A stretch of DNA of 39,413 nt, taken from Clostridia bacterium. GTDB taxonomy: Bacteria > Bacillota > Clostridia > UMGS1883. Under the pieces are notes generated by a model. It did not search any database. It was not told the origin of the DNA and saw only the letters and a list, made by a program, of their open reading frames with translations. The DNA lies in contig JAFSGW010000061.1 in NCBI GenBank assembly GCA_017440585.1, forward strand, positions 1 through 39,413, written 5' to 3'. A program made the translations under genes and the position numbers. Below are positions 7,663-16,508 of this stretch, piece after piece. Within the stretch, counting starts at the first letter, position 1; the number at the start of each line of letters is the position of its first letter.

Positions 7663-8988
7663 TTATTTATCGGATTTTCTTTCGCGTATAATAAATCTCA
7701 CGGGTGTGCCCGTAAGCCCGAAGGCACTTCTTATCTGATTTTCAATGTATCTTATATACGAGAAGTGTGCCAGCTCCGCATCGTTAACAAAAATAACAAA
7801 CGTAGGTGGCTTTGTGGAAGCCTGGGTAATGTAGAAAAGCTTAAGCCTCTTACCCTTATCGCTGGGAGGCTGAACACGTGCAACAGCATCTGTAAGCACA
7901 TCGTTCAGTGCACCCGTCTGAAGCCTCATTGCATTCTGGTCGGCAACATAGTCAATGTTGCTAAAGAGGTTTTCAACCCTCTGACCTGTGAGTGCCGAAA
8001 TGAACACAACGGGAGCATACTGCATAAAGCCTAAGGTTTCATAAACCTTTGTACGCATTGCCTCCATGGTTTTGTCGTCCTTTTCAACAGCATCCCACTT
8101 ATTGACAACAATTACAGTGCCCTTACCCTGCTCATGGGCATAGCCTGCAATTTTTGCATCCTGCTCGCTTATGCCCTCTACACCGTCAATCATAACAACG
8201 CACACGTCACAGCGTTCAACTGCATTAAGTGAGCGGATAACGCTGTAGCGTTCAACAATATCGTCAACCTTGTTTTTCTTGCGCATGCCTGCAGTGTCGA
8301 TAAAGGTGTACTTTTTGCCGTTCTTTTCAAGGTGTGTATCGATAGCATCACGTGTTGTACCTGCAATGTCCGACACAATAACCCTGTCCTCACCTAAAAG
8401 GCGGTTTATAAGGCTGCTCTTGCCTGCGTTGGGCTTGCCCACAACTGCAACCTTGATTGTATCGTCCTCTTCCTCCTCGTCACTCTCAGGAGGGAAGTAT
8501 TCCACACACTTGTCAAGAACATCGCCAACGCCTCTGCCATGCACGGAAGAAACAGCCATAGGCTCGTCAAGACCAAGGTTGTAGAACTCATACAGCTCCA
8601 TGGGAGGCTCTCCGGGAGCATCTACCTTGTTACAAACTAAGACTATGGGCTTGTTGGACTTCTGCAGCATTGTTGCAACCTCCTGGTCAGCTGCTGTCAT
8701 ACCATCCTTAACGTTAACCATAAAAATGATAACATCTGCCATTTCAATTGCTAAATTCGCTTGCCTTCGCATCTGGGAAAGAATAATGTCCTTGGAATAG
8801 GGTTCAATACCGCCCGTATCAATCATTGTGAACTCTCTTCCGCACCATTCCGCATCAGCATAAACTCTGTCACGGGTAATGCCGGGAGTGTCCTCAACAA
8901 TGGAAATTCTCTTTCCTGCTATTTTATTGAAAAGTGTGGATTTGCCAACGTTGGGCCTGCCAACAATGGCGATTATGGGTTTTGCCAC
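7663..8988 (-). CDS. der: Ribosome biogenesis GTPase Der (EngA)
   Basis: A 441-residue protein with two tandem GTPase domains and a C-terminal KH-like domain, needed for assembly of the 50S subunit. The first P-loop is GRPNVGKST (10-18) with DTGG and NKVD; the second is GKPNAGKSS near residue 182 with DTAG and NKWD. The basic tail ends IIRERKSDK. It starts with GTG at 8988 behind a GGAGG site. It lies 11 bp after the DUF512 gene, an order often seen in Clostridia. Confidence 0.97.
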   Translation of the reverse strand: MAKPIIAIVGRPNVGKSTLFNKIAGKRISIVEDTPGITRDRVYADAEWCGREFTMIDTGGIEPYSKDIILSQMRRQANLAIEMADVIIFMVNVKDGMTAADQEVATMLQKSNKPIVLVCNKVDAPGEPPMELYEFYNLGLDEPMAVSSVHGRGVGDVLDKCVEYFPPESDEEEEDDTIKVAVVGKPNAGKSSLINRLLGEDRVIVSDIAGTTRDAIDTHLEKNGKKYTFIDTAGMRKKNKVDDIVERYSVIRSLNAVERCDVCVVMIDGVEGISEQDAKIAGYAHEQGKGTVIVVNKWDAVEKDDKTMEAMRTKVYETLGFMQYAPVVFISALTGQRVENLFSNIDYVADQNAMRLQTGALNDVLTDAVARVQPPSDKGKRLKLFYITQASTKPPTFVIFVNDAELAHFSYIRYIENQIRSAFGLTGTPVRFIIRERKSDK

Positions 8989-8999
8989 ACTACCACCTC

Positions 9000-10304
9000 C
9001 TAATCCTTGAGAAGAGCCTCTAAAAATTCATAGCCGTCGTTTTCGATAGCTTTAATTTTTACCCCGAGCTCTTTTTCCATATCACTGATTGTTATATCGT
9101 CAAGCAGAACGTCGGTTGCATCACGAAGCATGCTCTTTGAAACTAAAAGCACCTCACCCATATCTTTTCCGTGAAGCTGCTCTGTTATGTCTCTGCCGCA
9201 CAAAAGCCCTGCCACTGTAATCTCTTCACCGAAGAAATTATTCTTAATTTCATACACGTCCACTTTTAACCTATTATACCTTTTTTCTGCCTCTTTTGCA
9301 ATAGATTTAATAAAATTATAAGCCGAAACGCCCGTTGCTATGCTCACGTGTCGCTCTTTTTCGAGGGTATAATCCTCATTCAAGGCATTGTAAAATTCTT
9401 CCTTCATGCTTGCTATAAGCCCCACCCCGTTTTCAATCTGGGGGAAGTGCTCGTATTCTATAGCATCGGGGATTTCTCTTTCAGCCTTTAAGTAAAACTC
9501 ATCTGATGCGTAAAAAAGCCTTGTCCCTGCCTTCTCCAACGCCTTTTTCTGCCACTCTTCAACAGTTTTAATTACCTCCTCCGCCTTTTCCTTTGTAACG
9601 GAGGGTATGCTGCAAAGCCCGTCACGGAACTTTGTCTTACCAATGGGCACAATGCTCACGCTTCTTATGTGTCCTAAGCTTAAAAGGTCTGAAAGTGTTC
9701 TTTCAAGCTCTTTCCCGTCGTTTATTCCCGGACAGAGCACAATCTGTGCATTAAGAAGTATGCCGTTGTCGGAAAGCTTTTTCATCCTTTCCATAATGTT
9801 GCCTGCATTTTTGTTTTTAAGCATCTCCACCCTTAAAGAGGGGTTTGTGGTATGCACCGAAATGTTTATGGGGCTCACCCTCATGGCTATAAAGCGGTCA
9901 ATTTCCTTTTCGGGCACATTTGTAAGTGTTACATAATTACCCTGGAAAAAGGAAAGGCGTGTATCGTCGTCCTTAAAGTATAAGGTTTCCCTCATTCCCT
10001 TCGGGAGCTGGTCAATAAAGCAGAAAACACAGCGGTTTGCACAGCTTTTGGCTGTATCAATAAGGCCCGATTCAAACTCAACGCCCAGATCCTCGTAAAT
10101 GTCCTTTTCTATCTCAACCTCAACTTCTTCGCCCTGACGGGTTAAAACAGTTAAAAGAATTTCCTCATCGCTCATTAAATAGCGGTAGTCAAGAACATCC
10201 CTTATTTCCGTATTATTAATTTTTAAAATCACATCACCGGGCTCAAGACCAATTTCCTCGCCTATTGAACCGGGCAAAACGGTTTTAATCTCATTCTTTT
10301 TCAT
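9000..10304 (-). CDS. DUF512/PDZ radical-SAM-like iron-sulfur protein
   Basis: A 434-residue cytoplasmic protein. An N-terminal PDZ-like domain (GSIGEEIGLEPGDVILKIN, about 12-30) is followed by a radical SAM-type cluster motif CANRCVFC (C88, C92, C95) and a barrel region (INISVHTTNPSLR, QIVLCPGINDG). The C-terminal DUF512 domain ends EFLEALLKD. Family members occur widely in Clostridia next to der; the reaction is unknown. The gene overlaps the SGNH gene by 14 bp, so translation is probably coupled. Confidence 0.9.
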   Translation of the reverse strand: MKKNEIKTVLPGSIGEEIGLEPGDVILKINNTEIRDVLDYRYLMSDEEILLTVLTRQGEEVEVEIEKDIYEDLGVEFESGLIDTAKSCANRCVFCFIDQLPKGMRETLYFKDDDTRLSFFQGNYVTLTNVPEKEIDRFIAMRVSPINISVHTTNPSLRVEMLKNKNAGNIMERMKKLSDNGILLNAQIVLCPGINDGKELERTLSDLLSLGHIRSVSIVPIGKTKFRDGLCSIPSVTKEKAEEVIKTVEEWQKKALEKAGTRLFYASDEFYLKAEREIPDAIEYEHFPQIENGVGLIASMKEEFYNALNEDYTLEKERHVSIATGVSAYNFIKSIAKEAEKRYNRLKVDVYEIKNNFFGEEITVAGLLCGRDITEQLHGKDMGEVLLVSKSMLRDATDVLLDDITISDMEKELGVKIKAIENDGYEFLEALLKD

Positions 10305-11256
10305 TGTACTTTTCCAATCTGTCAGTTAAAATTTGTCCAAAATACCTGCTCACCTTTATGCTGCCTGTGTTGTTCAGATGGCTGAATTCTGCCATATCTG
10401 TCTTAAAGTCAAAGCCCATAGCCTCGAGGTGATACAAAAGGTTTATATACTCCACGCCCCAATTTTGGGCATATTCCTCAATGGTGTTATAAATGCTCTG
10501 CTGATACTCGCCCGTCACATCGTTATTGGCAACGTCTGCACGGTAGGGTATAACGGTAAGGATAAGCTCTGTATCCGTTTCCTTGCACAACAGCACAATC
10601 TTTTTAAGGTATTCAAGTGCCACTTCGGGCACCTCACCCTTCACCGCCTTGTCCAATGGCACAAAGTCATTTTCAAAGGGTGTTGTCACATACAGAAGCT
10701 GGTTTTTTTCATCAAAAACCTTCTTCACCATGTAATCGTCTCTTGTAAGGCTCTTCCATCTGCCGTGATAAAGCATGTAGTTCAAGAAAAACTCACTCTT
10801 GTTTTCATCCACAAGGTCAATTATTGCCCTCGCCTTATTTTCATTCAACGGGAAGTTATCTATAGCCTGATGAAAACGTGTAGGTGTGAAATAAGCCTCC
10901 GGGTAGAACATACAGAATAAATCCACCACTACAACATGAGGTGTGTGCCTTTCAATCATTTCCTTCACAACATAATAGGTTGTGGGCACGCTCTGTGCCG
11001 CCGTTGCAGTGTTGCAGGCTTTAATTTTGTATTCCGCCTCTAAAATTGAGGGCTGTATCCCGTATTGAATGTGACTCGGTCCTGCAAGCACAACATCGTA
11101 GGTTTCATTTGGCATTGTAAATATTTTTCCCAAGGCCTCACTTTCGCTCTTATTCCGTAACACCTCACGGCTTCCCGTATAGAGCACAATAAAGAGTGCT
11201 ATAAAAAGCACAGCCTTGGCTATTTTCTTTAAATTGTTCATAAATTTTGTTTTCAT
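10291..11256 (-). CDS. Membrane-anchored SGNH/DltD-like acyltransferase partner
   Basis: A 321-residue protein with one N-terminal membrane anchor (about 11-27) and an extracytoplasmic SGNH-hydrolase-like domain. VVLAGPSHIQYG (about 55-66) places Ser61 as the likely nucleophile, and SHLNNTGS near residue 298 supplies the likely catalytic histidine. It follows an MBOAT gene by 11 bp. In such pairs the MBOAT protein moves an acyl group across the membrane and the SGNH partner attaches it to a surface polymer. It differs from true DltD, and there is no dltA or dltC nearby, so D-alanylation of teichoic acid is not supported; O-acetylation is more likely (inference). Confidence 0.8.
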   Translation of the reverse strand: MKTKFMNNLKKIAKAVLFIALFIVLYTGSREVLRNKSESEALGKIFTMPNETYDVVLAGPSHIQYGIQPSILEAEYKIKACNTATAAQSVPTTYYVVKEMIERHTPHVVVVDLFCMFYPEAYFTPTRFHQAIDNFPLNENKARAIIDLVDENKSEFFLNYMLYHGRWKSLTRDDYMVKKVFDEKNQLLYVTTPFENDFVPLDKAVKGEVPEVALEYLKKIVLLCKETDTELILTVIPYRADVANNDVTGEYQQSIYNTIEEYAQNWGVEYINLLYHLEAMGFDFKTDMAEFSHLNNTGSIKVSRYFGQILTDRLEKYNEKE

Positions 11257-11267
11257 AACCGTTACCC

Positions 11268-12740
11268 TTAAAATTGGAAGTATATGAATTGAGAGGCGTC
11301 ATACTCAGGACCGTATATGCCGAATATCAATACTGCAAAAATGCCTGCAAAATAAATTAAATATCTGAACCACAAGCCCTGCTCCGAAAGCTTTTCTCTT
11401 ATATTCACCTTGTTATACTTAAGAATGCTCATAACAAGAAGCACCATAAGGGAAAGGAACAGAATAAACATATCTGCCCCATCCAACCCAAGTTTAAACA
11501 AGGTTCCGTCTGTAAAAATCCAGGGGTTGAACTCGCAGATAATATTTTTCACAATCCTTATTGCATCATGTATGGAATTTGCACGGAAGAAAATCCACGA
11601 AAAGTCAATAAGTGCAAAGGTTATAATCCCTTTAAAGAGCTTACTGCTGAAGTTGCCCTTATTTAATCCCAGCCAAGATGACACTTTAAGCCTTGCCTTT
11701 TTTGTCATATCGCCCACAACCTGATAAAAGCCGTTAAGAGCACCCCATATAACATAACTCCAGCTTGCACCATGCCAGAGACCGCTTAAAAGGAAAACAA
11801 CCATTAAGTTAAAATACTTTCTGCATCTTCCCTTTCTGTTACCCCCTAAGGGAATGTATAAATAATCACGGAACCAGGTTGAAAGGGAAATGTGCCATCT
11901 TCTCCAGAACTCCGAAACGCTCTGTGCAAAATAGGGCGTGTCAAAGTTTTTCATAAGGTTAAAGCCCATCACCTGAGCCGCACCGCGGGCAATGTCGGAA
12001 TAGCTTGCAAAGTCGCAGTATATCTGAACTGCAAATAAAACCGTTGCTATAATAATTGTAAAGCCCGTATAGCTTGCATAATTATTATAAACCGTATCAA
12101 CCACATATGCCGCCCTGTCTGCTATAACAAGCTTTTCAAAAAAGCCCCACAGCATCAGCATCATGCCGTTTGCAATCCTCTTTGTGTCAAAATAATGCCT
12201 TTCACGAAGCTGCTTTATAAGGTTGCCGCTTCTCTCTATAGGCCCTGCCACCAGTTGGGGGAAAAAGGAAACGAAAAGTGCATACCTTAAAACATTTCTC
12301 TCGGGCTCAATATCCCGTCTGTACACATCCACAGTATAGCCAAGTGCCTGGAAGGTGTAGAAGGAAATGCCCACGGGCAGTATCACGTCAAAGGCAGGGT
12401 TTATAAGCTCAAACCCACCCATTGACAGCACACGGTTTATGTTTTCCACCGCAAAGTCAAAATACTTGAAGAAAAAGAGTATTGCAATGTTAACTGTAAA
12501 GCTTAAGCCCACATAAAGCTTTTTCCAGCCTATGCTTTTGCACTTACCTATAAGAAGCCCTGCCACATAGGTGCTTACCGTTGAAAATGCCATTAAAAGT
12601 GCATACTTTGGGTTCCAGCACATGTAAAAGAAATAGCTTGCAAATAAAAGCCATATATACCTTACCCTGTGGGGAAACACAAAATACAAAAGCGTTACTA
12701 CCGGGAAAAATATTAAAAATTCCAGCGAATTAAAAAGCAT
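11268..12740 (-). CDS. MBOAT family O-acyltransferase (AlgI/PatB-like)
   Basis: A 490-residue membrane protein with about ten or more hydrophobic segments. It has the family signatures FPHRVRYIWLLFASYFFYMCWNP near the start, SEFWRRWHISLSTWFRDYLYIPLGGNRKG mid-protein, and LSGLWHGASWSYVIWGALNG carrying the catalytic histidine. It transfers acyl groups, usually acetyl, to extracellular polysaccharide together with the SGNH protein encoded next. Its ATG at 12740 has a strong CGGAGG site. It is the first gene of the operon running through plsY. Confidence 0.93.
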   Translation of the reverse strand: MLFNSLEFLIFFPVVTLLYFVFPHRVRYIWLLFASYFFYMCWNPKYALLMAFSTVSTYVAGLLIGKCKSIGWKKLYVGLSFTVNIAILFFFKYFDFAVENINRVLSMGGFELINPAFDVILPVGISFYTFQALGYTVDVYRRDIEPERNVLRYALFVSFFPQLVAGPIERSGNLIKQLRERHYFDTKRIANGMMLMLWGFFEKLVIADRAAYVVDTVYNNYASYTGFTIIIATVLFAVQIYCDFASYSDIARGAAQVMGFNLMKNFDTPYFAQSVSEFWRRWHISLSTWFRDYLYIPLGGNRKGRCRKYFNLMVVFLLSGLWHGASWSYVIWGALNGFYQVVGDMTKKARLKVSSWLGLNKGNFSSKLFKGIITFALIDFSWIFFRANSIHDAIRIVKNIICEFNPWIFTDGTLFKLGLDGADMFILFLSLMVLLVMSILKYNKVNIREKLSEQGLWFRYLIYFAGIFAVLIFGIYGPEYDASQFIYFQF

Positions 12741-12776
12741 ATTTATCCTCCGTAAATATCATACTACGTCAATTAT

Positions 12777-12805
12777 ATATTAATATTTTTCCCGCACTTT
12801 GTCAA
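12777..12805 (-). promoter_or_regulatory. Candidate promoter for the MBOAT-der-plsY operon
   Basis: TTGACA (12805-12800) and TAATAT (12782-12777) on the minus strand are spaced by 17 bp. Transcription would begin about 25-30 bases upstream of the MBOAT start codon. Confidence 0.6.
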
Positions 12806-12834
12806 CAAAAAGGGCTGTAAAAATAGTCCAGACC

Positions 12835-13012
12835 GCCAAAAGGCAAAAATACAGACTGACAAATTTCAAGCGGTCATGACAAATCATGAATTTTTTCATC
12901 AATGTAGAAAGCCCTCGCATTCAGCAAGGGCTTTCTGTGATTTTATGCCTTTTGGCTATCGACAAACCTCACCTCTCGCAGTATCTGTATACGACTTCGG
13001 GTTCGGTTTGTC
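12835..13012. repeat. Nested inverted-repeat intergenic element
   Basis: An outer pair GCCAAAAGGCA (12835-12845) and TGCCTTTTGGC (12946-12956) encloses an inner hairpin AGAAAGCCCT/AGGGCTTTCT (12906-12936). Immediately next to it GACAAACC (12961-12968) pairs with GGTTTGTC (13005-13012) around a CTTCGGGTTCG-type loop. No credible gene is present; reading frames across it do not look like protein. It resembles a dispersed structured repeat or mobile-element remnant. Confidence 0.6.
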
Positions 13013-13040
13013 AATTCTGAACAATTTTTCCTATCCCTTT

Positions 13041-13080
13041 AAAAAGGTTCGGTATGGATTTCCCATACCGAACCTTTTTT
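13041..13080. terminator. Strong bidirectional terminator after the Gld-type operon
   Basis: AAAAAGGTTCGGTATGG (13041-13057) pairs with 13063-13080 around a 5-base loop, giving a stem of at least 16 bp flanked by A and T runs. It starts 2 bp from the stop codon of the DUF4340 gene. Confidence 0.95.
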
Positions 13081-13081
13081 G

Positions 13082-14323
13082 TTATACTTTCAAGTTTTTA
13101 GCCGCTTCAAAAATGTCCTTAACATTCTTTTTATTTACAACAAAGTTTTTAACCCCGTTAATATCAACAGCATATTCGCTTTCGCTTATAGGCAAAAACT
13201 GCACCATATACACGCTGTCGTCGGTTTTTGTGAAGGCTATGGAATACTCAACCACGCCACTTACTGCCCCCTCACGGGTAAATGTAAGGCTCATAAGCTT
13301 CTGATAAAAATCACGGAAGAGCACATCTGTAACCTCAACCCCGTTTTTATAGAAAACAGGTGCATCGCTGTCAGGGGAGTCAATTGTAAAGTCAATCACG
13401 CCCTCGTTTGATGTGAACTTAACGCTCTTTACCTCGTTTATTGCAATGGGCGCAACGTACTTCTGCACCAGATCAAAGGCAGAAACAGTCAAAAACGCGA
13501 GTTCACTCTCTGCCACCTTATATGCATATTCCGCATGCTCGAAAAGAATATAGCTTCCATTCACATCAAAGGCTATTACCATATCGCCAAGGACCAGTGC
13601 CACGCTTACCGGCTCGCCATCTGTGACTTCATCCTTCTTCACAATTTCCTCTGCTACAATGTCGCTCATTTCCTCGAGCATTGCCTTAACTTTGTCATTA
13701 TCAGCCTGCATTTTGTAGGGAGCTGTCATAGCCCAGCCGTTTTCGCCCTTTTCAAGCACAATGCCGTTATAGGACAGGCTTGTTACACTGTCTGCATACA
13801 TGGAAAGCACCGTATCGTCAAGGTACTTTATTTTGTCAAGCATAACCATGTATAAATCAGGTGCAGAAACAAGGTAAACATCGCTGTCTGCTTTAAGATA
13901 GTAATACTCACCGCTGGGGTTACCTACAGAAATGCTCTTTTTCTTTCCGCCAAAGTCAAGTGTTGCAGTAACCAGAGGCTCTTCCAGGCCATAGTCTGCC
14001 AGCTTTACACCGAAGGTGTCAACCTTCATGGGCGACTGTATGTTGCAAAGGCTCTTTACCAGGGTGTCGGCAAAGGTTTTATTAACCTTAACCCCTTCAA
14101 CGCCTTCCATTACCCATTCTTCACCGGTTTTTACAAGGGTGTAGCTGTCCTCGCCCTTAATTTCAACCTCTACTACCTTTTCCGCATCGGCAGAGTAAAC
14201 ATCAATATATTCCTCTGCACTGTCGTCTGCAGGCTTTAAAAGCTGATATATGCTTCCTGCAAGTATGGCTACAGCAAGAAGCCCTAAAACTGTTTTTATA
14301 ATTATCCCTTTTATGCTCATCAC
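13082..14323 (-). CDS. DUF4340 domain membrane-anchored protein
   Basis: A 413-residue protein with one N-terminal membrane segment (about 7-29) and a large outside domain made of repeated short beta strands, for example YTLVKTGEEWVMEGVEGVKVNKTFADTLV and ISVGNPSGEYYYLKADSDVYLVS. This is the DUF4340 pattern. Such genes commonly follow a GldG-like gene in Gld-type ABC operons, as here with a 4-bp overlap. It is probably an accessory subunit of the exporter; the cargo is unknown. Confidence 0.85.
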   Translation of the reverse strand: MMSIKGIIIKTVLGLLAVAILAGSIYQLLKPADDSAEEYIDVYSADAEKVVEVEIKGEDSYTLVKTGEEWVMEGVEGVKVNKTFADTLVKSLCNIQSPMKVDTFGVKLADYGLEEPLVTATLDFGGKKKSISVGNPSGEYYYLKADSDVYLVSAPDLYMVMLDKIKYLDDTVLSMYADSVTSLSYNGIVLEKGENGWAMTAPYKMQADNDKVKAMLEEMSDIVAEEIVKKDEVTDGEPVSVALVLGDMVIAFDVNGSYILFEHAEYAYKVAESELAFLTVSAFDLVQKYVAPIAINEVKSVKFTSNEGVIDFTIDSPDSDAPVFYKNGVEVTDVLFRDFYQKLMSLTFTREGAVSGVVEYSIAFTKTDDSVYMVQFLPISESEYAVDINGVKNFVVNKKNVKDIFEAAKNLKV

Positions 14324-15801
14324 TTATTTCTCCTCTTAAGCCACACAATAACGCCTGCCAGTAAAACCATTAAGGGAAGCACAAAGCCTAAAAGCTTACT
14401 CATAGCATTTGCCGCACTCTGGCTCATTGCAAGAACAGACACCTGCCTTGTTTTAACGGGTACATATATGCTCTGTATTTCCTCACCGTATACGTAAGAG
14501 AGCATGTTCATAACAAAGTCTGCATTACCGAAGCTCTTTTCTAAAAGCGAGTTGCTTACAATGGCATCGTAGTTTGTTACATTTTCCCTCGTTACACCCC
14601 AGAGGGCTTCACCGCTTGTCACAATCAGCTTTGCAGTGTTTTCAAAGCTTCCCATAAGTGGCTTTTCAAGCAAGTATGCAAGTTCCGCCTTGCCCTTTGT
14701 TATGTTATCCTTTGAAATTGTATTGTCCTCAACGGGCATACTTAAAGCACTCTCGCTTGTTGTAAGAAGTACATCAGCTTCAATATCGCCCACCTTTTCC
14801 AAGGTAAGGCGTTTCATAAAGGATGCAATAACTCTGCCGTCTATATCCTTCACCATCTCATGCTCACCCTTATGAGCATAGAAGTAAATTCCGCTTTCGT
14901 CAAAACGGCTCTGATGGTCGGTTTCGTTCACAAGGTCATTGTGAACTTTTACGCCCCAGGCTGTATCCAAATACTTTTCAAGCCTCGGAAGAGCGATTGC
15001 CGAAGGAAGGGAAACTGCCACGCTTCCTCCCTCCGAAAGATAATCGTCAAGGTTATCTATCTCTTCCTGAGTAAAGTCATTTACGGGAGAAAGTATCACC
15101 ACAAGGTCAATACCCTCAGGTATTTTACCCGTTGAAATATCGTATTGATAAACCCCTGTATTTTCATTTCGCATAAGGGCTACAAGCATCATACCGCTAT
15201 TTTGGCTTCCGTCCTCCGTAGTGCCCCCTTCAATAATTTCACCATGGCCCGTTGTGAAGCAAACCTTCATCTGCCCTTCCTTTGACACAACGCCAATTGC
15301 ATTTGTAAGAAGGTTTTCAAGCATGAATACGGTGCTGTTCTGGTAAGAAAGCTCCATATCCGAGGCATTTATAAGCCTTGCCTTCTTCTTGTCCTTTGTT
15401 GCCACAAGCACACCATCGTCAATATTTGCATCGTTTCTTATACCGTAGGAGTTTAAAAACACCGGGTCACGATGGTAATTTACAACCTCATATTCAACAT
15501 TTTTGCTGTAGGCATCATATTGCTCAAGAACATCCGTAACCTTTTTTATGGGGTCATGAGTGCCCTTAAGGTAGGTAAGTACAATATCACAATCGCCCTC
15601 GTCAAGCCTTTTTAAAACTTCCTTTGTTTCTTTGCCTATTTTTGTAACGCCGCTTTGGGTAAGGTCTATCTTAAATTTGGGAACCTTTTCCTCTAAAAGC
15701 ACCATCACAATATTAAGCATAAGCACAATAACAATTGCAAAAGCAATAACAACAGTGTTATTTATGCCGAATTTTAAATTTTTCACATTAACCTTTTTCA
15801 T
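14320..15801 (-). CDS. GldG-like ABC transporter auxiliary protein
   Basis: A 493-residue protein with a membrane segment near residues 14-36 and another at the C-terminus (about 465-487). The outside region between them matches the ABC-type GldG/DUF4350 family (KVCFTTGHGEIIEGG, DLVVILSPVNDFTQEEIDNLDDYLSEGGSVAVSLP). I chose the ATG at 15801 because GGAGG lies 8 bp before it; an upstream ATG would begin inside the permease gene. In Bacteroidetes GldG works with GldA and GldF in gliding, but this operon type also occurs in non-gliding Firmicutes, where the role is unclear. Confidence 0.87.
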   Translation of the reverse strand: MKKVNVKNLKFGINNTVVIAFAIVIVLMLNIVMVLLEEKVPKFKIDLTQSGVTKIGKETKEVLKRLDEGDCDIVLTYLKGTHDPIKKVTDVLEQYDAYSKNVEYEVVNYHRDPVFLNSYGIRNDANIDDGVLVATKDKKKARLINASDMELSYQNSTVFMLENLLTNAIGVVSKEGQMKVCFTTGHGEIIEGGTTEDGSQNSGMMLVALMRNENTGVYQYDISTGKIPEGIDLVVILSPVNDFTQEEIDNLDDYLSEGGSVAVSLPSAIALPRLEKYLDTAWGVKVHNDLVNETDHQSRFDESGIYFYAHKGEHEMVKDIDGRVIASFMKRLTLEKVGDIEADVLLTTSESALSMPVEDNTISKDNITKGKAELAYLLEKPLMGSFENTAKLIVTSGEALWGVTRENVTNYDAIVSNSLLEKSFGNADFVMNMLSYVYGEEIQSIYVPVKTRQVSVLAMSQSAANAMSKLLGFVLPLMVLLAGVIVWLKRRNK

Positions 15802-15806
15802 GTCCT

Positions 15807-16508
15807 CTACCTCCATCTGCGGCTTTCTGTCTTACGCACAGACAAAAGCAAAAACAAAAATGTAAAGGACAGATAATACATAACGCCCGAGGGTGCTATA
15901 ACGCCCATGGAAAAGCTTTCGTTCCACCCTGCAATTTTAAAGAAGCCTATTATGTAATCAATAAAATCAATGCCCGTATTTATCCATGAGGAGAAAAACA
16001 GTAAAAGTGTAACGCCGTAGGTTAAAACAGCCGCCACCACCTGGCTTTCCGTAAGGCAGGAAATATATAAGCCTATGGCAATCAAAAGTGCACCGAATAA
16101 AATATAGCCTAAGTAGGAGGCAAAAGTTTCACCCGGATGTATGTCGCCCCATATTGCCGCAACAAGTACGTAAAAAAGTGTTGTTGCAGTTGAAATAAGG
16201 AACACACAGAAGGCTGCAAAAAACTTGCCCAGAATAATTTCGCTCACCTTAACGGGAGCCGTTAAAAGAAGCTGGTCTGTTTTATTTGCCTTTTCCTCAG
16301 CCATAAGCCTCATTGTTATAATGGGCATTAAAAGCATAAGAATAACCATGCACATGGGTAAAATTCCCGTTACACTTCCCACACGGTTACGAAACATTTC
16401 CATCGAAAAGAAAATCGAGGATAAGAACATGAAAACGCCAATGAAAACATAGCCCGTCATTGTTGTAAAGCAGGAGAGCATTTCACGTTTAAATATTGCT
16501 TTCAACAC
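15807..16508 (-). CDS. ABC-2 type permease (GldF-like)
   Basis: A 233-residue membrane protein with six hydrophobic segments and the ABC-2 permease pattern (MLKAIFKREMLSCFTTMTGYVFIGVF, then MPIITMRLMAEEKANKTDQLLLTAPVKVSEIILGKF). It forms the channel for the adjacent ATPase. The GTG start at 16508 lies inside the end of the ATPase gene (20-bp overlap) with a perfect AGGAGG site 8 bp upstream. Confidence 0.92.
   Translation of the reverse strand: MLKAIFKREMLSCFTTMTGYVFIGVFMFLSSIFFSMEMFRNRVGSVTGILPMCMVILMLLMPIITMRLMAEEKANKTDQLLLTAPVKVSEIILGKFFAAFCVFLISTATTLFYVLVAAIWGDIHPGETFASYLGYILFGALLIAIGLYISCLTESQVVAAVLTYGVTLLLFFSSWINTGIDFIDYIIGFFKIAGWNESFSMGVIAPSGVMYYLSFTFLFLLLSVRKTESRRWR

Noticed and set aside
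10291..12740. A dlt operon for D-alanylation of teichoic acid
   Set aside because: The pair resembles DltB/DltD in type only; there is no DltA ligase or DltC carrier protein, and the MBOAT is closer to AlgI-like acetyl transferases.
12876..13304. A small plus-strand protein of 142 residues in the intergenic gap
   Set aside because: It runs through hairpins and a terminator and then antisense through the DUF4340 gene; no ribosome site or recognisable domain.
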